This document shows positions 10,211-19,449 of a DNA stretch of 64,000 nucleotides, one piece after another (positions within the stretch are counted from its first letter, which is position 1; every line of letters begins with the position of its first letter). The stretch is taken from the NCBI GenBank assembly GCA_026182355.1, contig JAPFBL010000369.1, positions 1 to 64,000 of the forward strand. The letters are read 5' to 3'. Both the position numbers and the translations under genes were made by a program. The DNA comes from Hermatobates lingyangjiaoensis. Lineage: Eukaryota > Arthropoda > Insecta > Hemiptera > Hermatobatidae. The notes under the pieces were generated by a model. That model saw only the letters and a program-made list of their open reading frames with translations. It had not been told where the DNA came from and did not search any database.

Positions 10211-11590
10211 ATAAGAAAAGTTATGTATAAGATTTTTTTTTTCTTTTTACATAAAAAAAAAATTATTTTTTACATAATAAACATAAGATTTTTTTTGATT
10301 TTTTTACAAAATTGTTTATTTAAACTAGACAACTGTGGCTGAAGTCAGTAAAGGGTTTTATTTTTCTTTTTTTTTTTTTTTTAAATCTATTATCTCATAT
10401 GTACATAGGTTTTTGTGTTTTGAAAATAATGTTATACTTCTGGCTGTGAAAAACCCAAACATTAGCAATAAAAGTTTTATTTGAATCTGAAAAATTAATT
10501 TCATAATATTAATTTATGATTTTAAATACTCATTATGGTATAAAATTTCAGATTTTGAGCTGGTTTTTTAAAGCTTTAATTTCTTTCTAGTCTTACTAAC
10601 TAAAAATGCCACCCAGTGGTACGTGCAGCACAGGGTGATTGCAGCCCCCCCCTCCCCCCCCCCGCCAAGCTACGCCATTGTGTGACAGGAGTCCTGAAAA
10701 AATACGCAATTTGACAAAAAGGTAACGAAAGACCAAGAGCTATCTTGAACACTCTTAGTGAATATCACCACACAGATTTATTGATAGGTTTGCATTATTT
10801 TAATTTTTTTTTTGTTTTCTATTTTTACCCCCTCTCAAAGTGACGCCCCCTGGCACGTGCCACCTCCCTGATATGCCACTATTTCAGATAAAATGTTAAA
10901 ATTGACTGACTTACACAAATCTTTCGCCGGCCGCAGCAGAGCATGGTTGGTTCTAACTTTTTCAACTTGGCGCGCATGCGATTTGCCTCTGACGTCACCA
11001 TAGGCTCGAGGAATCGCAGCCATTCTTAGAGCAGGGCTCTCTGAAACAAATAAACATCTACTCAGCAACTATGCAATTTTCACCACATATATAATTAATT
11101 ACAACATTTTATTTTTCATTAATCAGCTGTATAGGCTTCAAAAAAAATTTTTTTTTTTTTTAACATATAATGTAACATAACTTCCCTTTCGTATATGTTA
11201 AAAAAAAAAAACCTCAACTCATCCCCAACATAATGCTCTATTTTTAAATATAATTTCATTTTCATCAAACAGTATGGCTTGTATCAACCACACAACCTTT
11301 CAGATTAAATGATAAATTAAATTTTTCACAGTTTATTGAAAAAATATATTTTGTTTTCATAATGACTCTAATTTTGAATTTGATAGGTCTTATATGAATT
11401 GACTAGTCTTCCAGTCAGCGATATGTCAAAGAGAGTGTAGGGGGGGGGGGGGGGAGGATGGTCCATCCGGGTGGCACGTCGCAGGGGGGCAGCTTTTGGA
11501 GAAGGTAAAAGTAGAAAAAAAAATGACTTTAATATAAAAACTAAAAAAAAAATTTGATTCTATCGTAGTGCAATCAGTTATTATGTGGTA
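10211..11590. other. A+T-rich stretch with G/C-run patches, possible hAT remnants
   Basis: No gene seen. Three patches stand out: GCCACCCAGTGGTACGTGC plus C-runs (about 10608-10672), GCCCCCTGGCACGTGCCACC (about 10842-10865) and a G-run with GGTCCATCCGGGTGGCACGT (about 11440-11480). G-run plus GGGTGGCAC ends like these are common in animal hAT elements, but I cannot pair termini or find a target duplication. Confidence 0.3.
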
Positions 11591-11597
11591 TTTACTC

Positions 11598-11735
11598 ATT
11601 GTAGGGTAAAAAGCTATTGAAATGGTCTCCACGTATAGTGAATGCCTGATAAAGAACACTACGTGTTCGAAACGTGCTGTTTAAACCATTAAATTTTTAT
11701 ATGTGGAGGCCATTTTATTCGCTTTTTACCTTTCA
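11598..11735. mobile_element. PLE family K hairpin fragment
   Basis: Inverted flanks (ATGGTCTCCAC and GTGGAGGCCAT) enclose a plus-strand hammerhead-like motif at 11645-11690: CTGATAA in place of CTGANGA, a perfect GAACAC/GTGTTC stem, GAAA, then CGTGC. G8 of the catalytic box is A here, which should inactivate it. A related motif is at 59338. Confidence 0.6.
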
Positions 11736-11860
11736 AAAAAAGTTGATATTTTATATCAAAATGAGTTTTCAAGGTCGTAATTTCTTTATGTGTATGTGGG
11801 TAATAGTGTTTTTAAATGGATTTTTCAACTGTAACATTAGCAATATATATTGGTAATATG

Positions 11861-11891
<31 letters not shown>

Positions 11892-11892
11892 T

Positions 11893-12090
11893 ATCAATGA
11901 TCAAACCACAATAAGAAAATGGGAAAACAAGACTAAGATCTTTCAACCGTAACAAGCGGTCTTCGTCAGAGTCAAACACCCAACTGAGTGTTTGACTCTG
12001 ACGAAGACCGCTTGTTACGGTTGAAAGATCTTAGTTTTGTTTTCCCATTTTCTTATTGTGGTTTGATCATTGATTGTTATTTCACGTATA
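11893..12090. mobile_element. PLE family A palindrome, copy 4
   Basis: Two near-identical inverted arms with centre CCCAACTGAGTG near 11985. Both hammerhead-like motifs are intact. (TA)n on both sides. Confidence 0.8.
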
Positions 12091-12102
12091 TATATATATT
12101 TA

Positions 12103-12145
12103 TATCAATGATCAAACCACAATGAAAAATGGGAAAAAAAGACAA
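12103..12145 (-). mobile_element. PLE family A end fragment
   Basis: Only the outer end is present (TCAATGATCAAACCACAATG and GGGAAAAAAAGAC), ending at (TA)n. Confidence 0.55.
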
Positions 12146-12165
12146 TATATATATATATATATATA

Positions 12166-12345
12166 TATTGGTATAAATAGGCAGCAGATCCTCTTTAAAA
12201 AAAGTATCATTAAAATTAACCGCAGTCTCGGACTTGGCCAACTCCTTTTCCAGTTGAACCCTGTTAGCAGGAGGTTAGTTCGTAGAATCGAATCTCTCAG
12301 TCTTAAGATCGTGAATGCCGAGACTGCGGTTAATTTTAATGATAT
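12166..12345 (+). pseudogene. PLE N-terminal ORF fragment, palindromic
   Basis: Plus-strand translation contains RLVRRIESLSLKIVNAETAV followed by NFNDI up to the (TA)n at about 12340. The left part (12166-12225) is the inverse and encodes the next residues (NFNDT..EDLLPI) on the minus strand. A lysine/arginine-rich coiled stretch ending in N-A-E-A...FN and then EDLLP is the region just upstream of the reverse transcriptase in PLE proteins. It recurs at 19034, 20213, 21057, 36361, 37969, 38876 and 45035. Non-functional. Confidence 0.65.
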
Positions 12346-12359
12346 ATATATTTTAAAAA

Positions 12360-12751
12360 ATTGTTATGACATGAGCTAGGGTAATGTAGCCATTATTTAC
12401 CAAACAATTCTAGAAAATGATTTAAGAAAAAATTATTTTGTGGTTATCGTTATTAATTTATCAATTAAAGTTTATAATTTGACAAAACTTAATTGAAGAG
12501 ATATGAAGTTTGTCGTATCAAGAGTTTATCTAACCAATAAAATCAAAGCATAACATTTCAAGTACCTCATTGACTAAAACTTTGATATAGTCTTAGAAGC
12601 TTCAACTAAGTAAATTAGCTTAAAATTAGTTTGAACTTTTGAAGCACTTATAACACTTCTAAGCTATCAATTAAATAAAACGTATCCACCAACTAAATAG
12701 TCTGAATTCACAGAAAGAACACACAGAAAAGACATCACAATATGTCTACTA
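12360..12751. other. A+T-rich stretch, nothing recognised
   Basis: No ORF, RNA gene or transposon end identified. Confidence 0.35.
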
Positions 12752-12753
12752 TA

Positions 12754-12966
12754 CAGTAATTTTTCAGTTTTCGCGGATAATGGTGACCGAAGACACCCTC
12801 GAAAAGCGAAAATCCGCGAATTATGGACGCGCCTTTATCAAAAGCCTCTAAAGCTCAAACAACAACCTTTTCAACAGAGAGAGAGAATCCTGACCTTACT
12901 GAATACTGAACCCCGCGAAACACTGAACCCGCGAAAACTGAACCGCGAACTAGCGAGGGATTACTG
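12754..12966. mobile_element. pogo/Tigger-like MITE with TA duplication
   Basis: Terminal inverted repeats CAGTAATTTTTCAG.. and ..GAGGGATTACTG are flanked on both sides by TA (12752-12753 and 12967-12968). Internal CGCGAA/TTCGCG blocks (TTTTCGCGG, CCGCGAA) are repeated near both ends. The 213-bp length without coding capacity makes it a non-autonomous element. TA target duplication and CAGT ends fit the Tc1/mariner superfamily, pogo/Tigger branch. Confidence 0.7.
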
Positions 12967-13111
12967 TATTTAGACCGCCACGTCATCAAAAAGATGTAGA
13001 AAGGTTTAAATCAAAATATAGTCGGTAAAGTTTATCTGATCTATTTTATGTGAGGTTTTTCTGTCAATTTAGTTTCACAGAAATAGTTTTGCTATTATAT
13101 ATATATAATGA

Positions 13112-14190
13112 TTTGTTTTCTTGACCCAATATTTATATGATGTAATTTTTTGAGGGTTGAGGTCGAATGATTTAAACTAGTCCTTTTGCCGACGTTTCGA
13201 CATATATTTATGTCATCTTCATGGCTACAACATGATTGTTTTACAATTAGCACTACTATTACTACTACAGGGATACCTCGGGATACGAGTGACCCAACAT
13301 ACGAGTTATTCGAGAGACGAGCTATCAAATGAGCGAACTTTTGTTTTGAAATATGGGTGAAATTTGAGACACGAGGAACAGCCAATTGTAGTATGAGGTC
13401 ATTTATAAATATGTAATTTCTTTTTTCTATTATGCCGCTCATACGGTACTCATACGCTCATACTTTTTCTTATACGGCCCACTCAGTTATGAGTTTACCT
13501 TTGAAAATTGAAAGATCTTGAAAATATGGGAGAGAGTTTCACAGTTCGTGGCAAAGAAACACCCCGAAAAAGTTGAAACTGGTCGTGCATCGTATCTACT
13601 CGTATTTAATGAAACTTGCCTAACTCATTTCCGTAGCATTCTGAAAGGAATGAAGAAACAAACCTCCTTGAACAGTTTCTTCTTTTAATCCTGCAATAAA
13701 GGCAAAGACCAGTAAAGGGAAAAGCAATAGCTAAAATTAAGCATACAGTAGCATTTAAGTTATGTCTAAGTTAAATTTAAATAACCAAAATACTAATTAC
13801 ATATGTACGTAAACTTAATAAAACCAGCTTTTTAACCAGTTTTTCTAAACACTTCTACATTCTCTTTTATTATGTTTTTATACAATATTTGTCTTTTATA
13901 AATATATTTTCTTGTTCAAAATCACGTAACAAAAACAATTAGGGGTAATTATTTTTGGGGGTGGAACGGATTAATGGCATTTCAATTGATTTCAATGGGG
14001 GAAATTGCTTTGAGATACGAGTAAATTGACATACGAGCAAAATTACGGAACGAATTAAACTCGTATCCCACTGTATTTGGTTATTTCTTACATTTTAATA
14101 TGTACAGTAACAAAGAGGAAGTACAATAACAAACAGATTTCCAAGGTAATCAAATAGTGATCTCTATACTTATGAAATAATGGTAAAAGC
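13112..14190 (-). mobile_element. PLE family E fragment interrupted by a Tigger-like element
   Basis: The outer parts (13112-13267 and 14074-14190) match the family E arm at 18205-18425. The minus-strand hammerhead-like motif (13188-13226) keeps the GACATA/TATGTC stem and GAAACGTCGGC, but the CTGAAGA box is ATGAAGA here. The insertion splits the sequence within ATTACTACTA/TTTGG. Confidence 0.75.
13268..14073. mobile_element. Tigger-like DNA transposon, internally deleted, with TA duplication
   Basis: Ends are CAGGGATACCTCGGGATACG and the inverse CTCGTATCCCACTG, each bordered by TA. The inner part near 13610-13690 encodes on the plus strand HFRSILKGMKKQTSLNSFF and then a stop, which resembles the C-terminal tail of Tigger/pogo transposases. 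Most of the transposase is absent. The uninterrupted PLE copy at about 18370 gives the empty site (CTACTATTTGG), which defines the insertion to the base. Confidence 0.8.
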
Positions 14191-14193
14191 AAT

Positions 14194-14223
<30 letters not shown>

Positions 14224-14227
<4 letters not shown>

Positions 14228-14462
14228 ATTTCACATAAACACGTGAAACAACAATCAATGATCAAACCACAATAAGAAATGGGAAAACAAGACTAAGATC
14301 TTTCAACCGTAACAAGCGGTCTTCGTCAGAGTCAAAAACCCAACTGAACACTGAATACTGTGTTCAGTGTTCAGTTGGGTTTTTGACTCTGACGAAGACC
14401 GCTTGTTACGGTTGAAAGATCTTAGTCTTGTTTTCCCATTTCTTATTGTGGTTTGATCATTT
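14224..14462. mobile_element. PLE family A palindrome, copy 6
   Basis: The fullest inverted pair. Left arm 14224-14343, right arm 14367-14462, centre AACACTGAATACTGTGTTC, itself palindromic. Outer end on the left is AAAGATTTCACATAAACACG. (TA)n on both sides. Confidence 0.85.
14385..14427 (+). ncRNA. Hammerhead-ribozyme-like motif, family A
   Basis: Order: stem I strand GACT, box CTGACGA, stem II ACCG..CGGT, GAAA, short stem III AG/CT within AGATCT, cleavage-position base T, stem I partner AGTC. This is the minimal type I layout known from PLE termini. One base more than the textbook form lies between the CTGANGA box and stem II. Self-cleavage is not shown. Confidence 0.55.
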
Positions 14463-14556
14463 ATATATATATTATATATAATATATATATATATATATAT
14501 ATTATATATAGCAAGGTACTGTTTTCTTGACCACAATTTACTAATAGAAACTTTTT

Positions 14557-15592
14557 CTTCTTCTTGAAGAAGAAGACTGTCAGTCCAAGAGTTCTTGTAG
14601 AAGAAGACTGTCAGTCCAAGACTTCTTGTAGAAGAAGACTGTCAGTCCAAGACTTCTTGTAGAAGAAGACTGTCAGTCCAAGACTTCTTGCAGAAGAAGA
14701 CTGTCAGTCCAAGACTTCTTGTAGAAGAAGACTGTCAGTCCAAGAGTTCTTGTAGAAGAAGACTGTCAGTCCAAGACTTCTTGTAGAAGAAGACTGTCAG
14801 TCCAAGACTTCTTGTAGAAGAAGACTGTCAGTCCAAGACTTCTTGTAGAAGAAGACTGTCAGTCCAAGACTTCTCGTAGAAGAAGACTGTCAGTCCAAGA
14901 CTTCTTGTAGAAGAAGACTGTCTGTCCAAGACTTCTTGTAGAAGAAGACTGTCAGTCCAAGACTTCTTGTAGAAGAAGACTGTCAGTCCAAGACTTCTTG
15001 TAGAAGAAGACTGTCAGTCCAAGACTTCTTGTAGAAGAAGACTGTCAGTCCAAGACTTCTTGTAGAAGAAGACTGTCAGTCCAAGACTTCTTGTAGAAGA
15101 AGACTGTCAGTCCAAGACTTCTTGTAGAAGAAGACTGTCAGTCCAAGACTTCTTGTAGAAGAAGACTGTCAGTCCAAGACTTCTTGTAGAAGAAGACTGT
15201 CAGTCCAAGACTTCTTGTAGAAGAAGACTGTCAGTCCAAGACTTCTCGTAGAAGAAGACTGTCAGTCCAAGACTTCTTGTAGAAGAAGACTGTCAGTCCA
15301 AGACTTCTTGTAGAAGAAGACTGTCAGTCCAAGACTTCTTGTAGAAGAAGACTGTCAGTCCAAGACTTCTCGTAGAAGAAGACTGTCAGTCCAAGACTTC
15401 TCGTAGAAGAAGACTGTCAGTCCAAGATTTCTTGTAGAAGAAGACTGTCAGTCCAAGACTTCTTGTAGAAGAAGACTGTCAGTCCAAGACTTCTTGTAGA
15501 AGAAGACTGTCAGTCCAAGACTTCTCGTAGAAGAAGACTGTCAGTCCAAGACTTCTTGTAGAAGAAGACTGTCAGTCCAAGAGTTCCTGTAG
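14557..15592. repeat. 31-bp minisatellite, about 33 copies
   Basis: Very homogeneous unit: AGAAGAAGACTGTCAGTCCA followed by AGACTTCTTGT. Each unit holds a small hairpin (CTTCT-TGT-AGAAG) across the unit junction. Variants are rare (TTCTCG, TTCTTGC, GAGTTC). No spacers, so it is not a CRISPR array. It abuts a PLE endonuclease fragment. Confidence 0.95.
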
Positions 15593-15661
15593 AAGACAAA
15601 CATATACACAACTATCTTTTTCCTCCTCCTTATTATAGTTGCGTATGTTAGTTGTGTATAT

Positions 15662-15987
15662 AGGATACCTTGTACTGATTGCCAAATGTCTTATATTGGA
15701 CAGACGAGTAAAGGTCTCTTTACAAGAGTAAAACAAAACACTTATATTCAATCAGACGGGAAGATGAAAAGAGTGCCTTGTTATAACATTTAAGGAACAA
15801 AAATCACATGATAAATTGGAGTGAAAAAAAGGAATTAATTTTTGTACCTTCAGAAAGGAGGAGAAATATTATTGAAAGTGCACTCATAAAGAACTTCTAT
15901 GGAAATTTAATGAACAATAGTCTGGGACTTTACAAACTAGATGAAATATTAATAAAAGAATTAAGTAAGCAGATCAAGACTCCTTAA
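15662..15987 (+). pseudogene. Decayed PLE GIY-YIG endonuclease domain
   Basis: Conceptual reading starts RIPCTDCQMSYIGQTSKGLF: the C-x2-C pair and the YIG box of the nuclease. A stop and frame change lie near 15790. It then continues HMINWSEKKELIF and ERRRNIIESALIKNFYGNLM to a stop at 15985-15987. The H..I-W pair, the R, the catalytic-type E in IIESALI and the downstream N are in the right order for the C-terminal nuclease of PLEs. At least one frameshift and internal stops make it a relic. The 3' UTR with a hammerhead-like motif follows at 16083. Confidence 0.75.
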
Positions 15988-16082
15988 ATTTTAGGAACAT
16001 TAAATTCAGATAGGGATGCCAGCAATCTTGAAGACTTCAATCAACCAGGTTAACTTATTATATTTTTTGTTTAGTTCATTTA

Positions 16083-16118
16083 GCTCTCTGATGATGTTGT
16101 AACGAAAAGCCTTAGAGC
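16083..16118 (+). ncRNA. Hammerhead-ribozyme-like motif, family I type
   Basis: Stem I GCTCT / AGAGC is perfect over 5 bp. Between them lie CTGATGA, a GTT..AAC stem, GAAA and AGCCTT. It follows the endonuclease relic in the same orientation, as expected for the 3' terminal repeat of a PLE. Confidence 0.55.
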
Positions 16119-16217
16119 ATTATAATTAATATATATTTGTTTATTGTGATGTTTAATTCATATATTATACCAAGAGTTATTGTTAATTATTAAGATATAT
16201 ATATATATATATATATT

Positions 16218-16574
16218 TAGGTGTGTTCTCTAATCGGGGTTCGGTCAATTTTCCAGGATAAAAAATCAAACTCTCGTTGCCAACGTTTCGGTTTTATTTA
16301 AAACCTTTTTCATAGGCAGAAGTAAGAATTTTTTAACTAGAAAATGAAATTTACATTATTTAAAGGAACAACAATGTTAGCAGGACAAAACCTTCGACTA
16401 GACTGTCCTGCTAACATTGTTGTTCCTTTAAATAATGTAAATTTCATTTTCTTAGTTAAAAAATTCTTACTTCTGCCTATGAAAAAGGTTTTAAATAAAA
16501 CCGAAACGTTGGCAACGAGAGTTTGATTTTTTATCCTGGAAAATTGACCGAACCCCGATTAGGAAACACACCTA
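16218..16574. mobile_element. PLE family F palindrome
   Basis: Arms 16218-16386 and 16405-16574 are almost perfect inverse copies around an 18-base spacer (16387-16404). Each arm has GGTTTT..AAAACC, CGAAACGTTGGCAACG and AGAGTTTGATTTTT. The CTGANGA box is degraded in both. The 60-codon frame here is a by-product. (TA)n lies outside both ends. Confidence 0.85.
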
Positions 16575-16608
16575 TTCTATAAAACGGTCGATATATTATT
16601 GAATCTGT

Positions 16609-16641
<33 letters not shown>

Positions 16642-16654
16642 TATATATATACAT

Positions 16655-17004
16655 TTAAAAACTCTTTCGGATTACACTTGATTTAACTTCGTCGAATATT
16701 TTTTCAAATTTCGAAATCTTCTCTTCATTTCTGTTTCAACATAAAAATTAAATCTCCATATTTGTTTGAATTCTTATTGGACATGTTTCGGTGTTACATC
16801 CACCATCTTCAGCAAAGTAACACTGAAACATGTCCAATAAGAATTCAAACAAATATGGTGATTTAATTTTTATGTTGAAACAGATATGAAGAAAAGATTT
16901 CAAAATTTGAATAAATATTCGACGAAGTTAAATCAAGTGGCATCAGACATAAAGTTTTTAAATGCATGTATTCAAGAAGGACTGCTTCCAACTTTTACTA
17001 ATAT
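16655..17004. mobile_element. PLE family G palindrome with N-terminal ORF stub
   Basis: Arms around about 16808. The left arm (minus strand, 16777-16815) has CTGAAGATGGTG, a GGTG/CACC stem and GAAACATGTCCAAT; the right arm keeps GAAACATGTCCAAT but lost the core. From 16886 the plus strand encodes MKKRFQNLNKYSTKLNQV and then LNACIQEGLLPTFTNIYY, the N-terminal region before the reverse transcriptase. The reading runs straight into (TA)n at the TNIYY codons. Confidence 0.75.
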
Positions 17005-17032
17005 ATATTATATATATATATATATATATAAA

Positions 17033-17070
17033 AAGATTTCACATAAACACGTGAAACAACAATCAATGGA
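17033..17070 (-). mobile_element. Inverted family A end joined to an endonuclease fragment
   Basis: AAAGATTTCACATAAACACG and CAACAATCAATG, the outer end of family A, sit directly before the GIY-YIG relic at 17089. The same family A terminus occurs on the other side in the opposite orientation (17540-17632), so this copy looks like an element with inverted ends that still holds part of its interior. Confidence 0.65.
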
Positions 17071-17088
17071 AGTTGTTAAAATAAAATT

Positions 17089-17385
17089 TATATTGGTCAA
17101 ACTGGTAAATCATTAAAAACATGTGTAAAACAACACCAATATAACGTAAGTAGACAGGAAAACAGTAGTGCCTTATTCTTGCATATAAAAAATGAAAATC
17201 ATCATATTGATTGGACAGGAGCTAAATTTATTACCTATGAAAAATCAATGTTGTTAAGAAATATTATTGAATAGTCTCTAATTAAATTTAATAGATCTAA
17301 TATTATAAACATTAGTAACGGTCTTTTCAAACTTGATACTTTCGTCACGAGGGCAATAGCCTCTTCAAAGAGGGTTGGCAGCTAG
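17089..17385 (+). pseudogene. PLE GIY-YIG endonuclease, family A, one stop codon
   Basis: One frame of 99 codons. It begins YIGQTGKSLKTCVKQHQYNV, continues SALFLHIKNENHHIDWTGAK, then LLRNIIE, stop (TAG 17272-17274), SLIKFNRSNI and ends LFKLDT..SKRVGS before TAG. The YIG box, the H-x2-DW pair, the E of NIIE and the N of KFN are all visible. Only the stop and the missing CxxC upstream part break it, so it is young compared with the relic at 15662. About 150 bp downstream comes a family A hammerhead-like motif in the same orientation, which ties family A to an endonuclease-bearing PLE. Confidence 0.8.
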
Positions 17386-17539
17386 CGGATAGTGTTTTAC
17401 TTTTTCTTACTGTACTCCTTTGTTTCCCCAAACATCCCTTTCTGGACATTAGTCCTTTCCTGTGCTTTCACCCTTTTAAAATACCACTCTTCCCTCCCAC
17501 TCTTCTCAACTCCTCACCAGATGTTTTCTGCATCTAGTG

Positions 17540-17632
17540 TTCAGTTGGGTTTTTGACTCTGACGAAGACCGCTTGTTACGGTTGAAAGATCTTAGTCTTT
17601 TTTCCCATTTCTTATTGTGGTTTGATCATATA
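17540..17632 (+). mobile_element. PLE family A 3' terminus
   Basis: Single-orientation copy: GTTCAGTTGGGTTTTTGACT, CTGACGA, ACCG..CGGT, GAAA, AGATCTTAGTC, TTCTTATTGTGGTTTGATCA, then (TA)n. It follows the endonuclease relic 17089-17385 and its 3' UTR. Confidence 0.8.
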
Positions 17633-17654
17633 TTATATATATATATATATATAT

Positions 17655-17884
17655 AAAGATTTCACATAAACACGTGAAATAACAATCAATGATCAAACCA
17701 CTATATCTATATATATATGATTTCACATAAACACGTGAAATAACAATCAATGATCAAACCACAATAAAAAATGGGAAAACAAGACTAAGATCTTTCAACC
17801 GTAACAAGCGGTCTTCGTCAGAGTCAAAAACCCAACTGTTGGGTTTTTGTTTTCCCATTTTCTTACTGTGGTTTGATCATTGAT
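17655..17884. mobile_element. PLE family A fragments (two, nested)
   Basis: A short end (17655-17702) is cut by a small (TA) tract. A second copy follows from 17719, with a full left arm and a right arm shortened to TTGGGTTTTTG..TTTCCCATTTTC. Ends GATCATTGA then (TA)n. Confidence 0.65.
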
Positions 17885-17905
17885 ATATATATATATATAT
17901 ATATA

Positions 17906-18165
17906 AATAATTTAAAAATGTTTCTTTTTAATCTTTCATATTTCTAATTTCCTGTTTAAGGACTTTCACTGGCAGAGGAGAGAATAAACAAGTTCACTAA
18001 ACCATTTCATTTTATGATCCATACTCATTTTATAACTACCACTACATAGATAAATTATGGATATTAAAATGCAATAAGAGTTGAATTTTAATCTGAAGAA
18101 CTGACCGAGTCCTGATAAACATTAATTTTATTTCTTTTTCACAGTCTATACTTTTAACAATATAC
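17906..18165. other. A+T-rich stretch with a trace of PLE family F
   Basis: CTGAAGAACTGACCGAGTCCTG and ATAAACATTAATTTTATTTC near 18095-18140 resemble the family F outer end. The rest is unassigned. Confidence 0.35.
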
Positions 18166-18166
18166 C

Positions 18167-18203
<37 letters not shown>

Positions 18204-18290
18204 ATACATCATGATTTGTTTTCTTGACCCAATATTTATATGATGTAATTTTCTTGAGTTTGAGGTCCAATGATAAAAACTAGTCCATTT

Positions 18291-18328
18291 GCCGACGTTT
18301 CGACATATATTTATGTCATCTTCAGGGC
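18291..18328 (-). ncRNA. Hammerhead-ribozyme-like motif, family E, left arm
   Basis: Reverse complement reads AGCC, CTGAAGA, T, GACATA, AATA, TATGTC, GAAAC, GTC, GGC. Stem II is 6 bp and perfect; stem III is two pairs (AC/GT) without a loop; stem I is GCC/GGC. Confidence 0.6.
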
Positions 18329-18928
18329 TACAACATGATTGTTTTACAATTAGCACTCTATTACTACTATTTGGTAATTTATTACATTTTTAATATGTTC
18401 GGTAACAAAACATAGGACAAACGAAAAACACTTGCAACTCTAGAACAGACATAGAAAAATTTAGCCAAATTTATAAAAACATTTTTACACAATACAAAAA
18501 ACAAACCATAGGGACTAACAAATGAAGAATAGGCAACCCAGTAAAATAATATAATAATAAAAAAAAAATAAAAAAATAAAATAAGAAAAAAATAGGGGGA
18601 AAAAAACACTGTGTACTCAAACAAGCAAAACATAACATAACCGTAAAGAAACCTCCCAGAAAACAAATAGTAACCATCATGAAACAGTATTAAAGAAGAA
18701 TGCTGCAACATAAACAGATTTCCAAGGTAATCAAATAGTGATCTCTATACTTATGCAATAATTCTAAAGCAATAGAATAATTATAACAATATCCTTATGT
18801 TAATGTATAACAAAATAATCCAGAGTCGTAATAACTGTTTTATCAAAAAATTCCTCTTTGTTACCGAACATATTAAAATGTAATAAATTACCAAATAGTA
18901 GTGCTAATTGTAAAACAATCATGTTGTA

Positions 18929-18966
18929 GCCCTGAAGATGACATAAATATATGTCGAAACGTCGGC
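18929..18966 (+). ncRNA. Hammerhead-ribozyme-like motif, family E, right arm
   Basis: Same elements as the left arm on the plus strand, with all of CTGAAGA, GAAA and GTC kept. The extra T between box and stem II is present here too. Confidence 0.6.
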
Positions 18967-19033
18967 AAATTGACTAGTTTTTATCATTGGACCTCAAACC
19001 TCAAGAAAATTACATCATATATATATATATATA

Positions 19034-19440
19034 TGTCTTCTTTCATTGAATGCCTATTTTTAATTTCACAACTTTTCTACTGAGTCTCGCAATTTCTCTA
19101 ATACACTTTCTCCATGTTTGTGGCACAAGATAGATTTGTTGATTAATTTTTTTATTTACATAGTCCGACATGTTTCGGTCCTCACTGATCATTATCAATG
19201 ATTATATTTGTACAAAATCATAACTAAAACATAACTCAAAAAGATTCATAATTAAATAATCCTTCAAAACTGTGACTGTGGATAAGTTTCTCTAAAGACT
19301 TGGGTAAATAAGCAATCTATCTTGTACCACAAACATGGAGAAAGTGTATTAGAGAAATTGAGAGACTCAGTAGAATAGGGGTGAGATTAAAAATAGGCAT
19401 AGAATATAATAAGCTATGTATAAACGAAGGTCTGTTTCCG
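19034..19440. pseudogene. PLE N-terminal ORF fragment, palindromic
   Basis: Inverse arms about 19045-19145 and 19305-19405 (ATGCCTATTTTTAAT / ATTAAAAATAGGCAT). Plus-strand reading of the right arm ends LKIGIEYNKLCINEGLFPKY then (TA)n, the same N-terminal motif as elsewhere (C-x-EGL-PKY). A decayed hammerhead-like GACCGAAACATGTCGGACT lies on the minus strand at 19165-19185, where the CTGANGA box is not recognisable. Confidence 0.6.
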
Positions 19441-19449
19441 AAATATATA

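Larger units (their letters stand above)
18205..19018. mobile_element. PLE family E palindrome, ~814 bp
   Basis: Outer arms (18205-18425 and about 18840-19018) are inverse copies carrying ATTTGCCGACGTTTCGACAT and its complement, CAATCATGTTGTAGCCCTGA, and CCAAATAGTAGTGCTAATTG. The centre (about 18430-18835) is A+T-rich and not symmetrical. The 109-codon frame on the minus strand in this centre has a low-complexity hydrophobic composition and I do not call it. Confidence 0.75.

Noticed and set aside
14557..15592. CRISPR-like array of 31-bp repeats
   Set aside because: There are no spacers; units are directly adjacent. The genome is eukaryotic.
16344..16526. 60-codon ORF
   Set aside because: It reads across the centre of a palindrome, so the two halves are mirror images and cannot be a normal protein.
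18382..18711. 109- and 69-codon hydrophobic ORFs on the minus strand
   Set aside because: Phe/Leu/Tyr-rich composition follows A+T-rich DNA in the middle of a PLE palindrome; no conserved motif seen.
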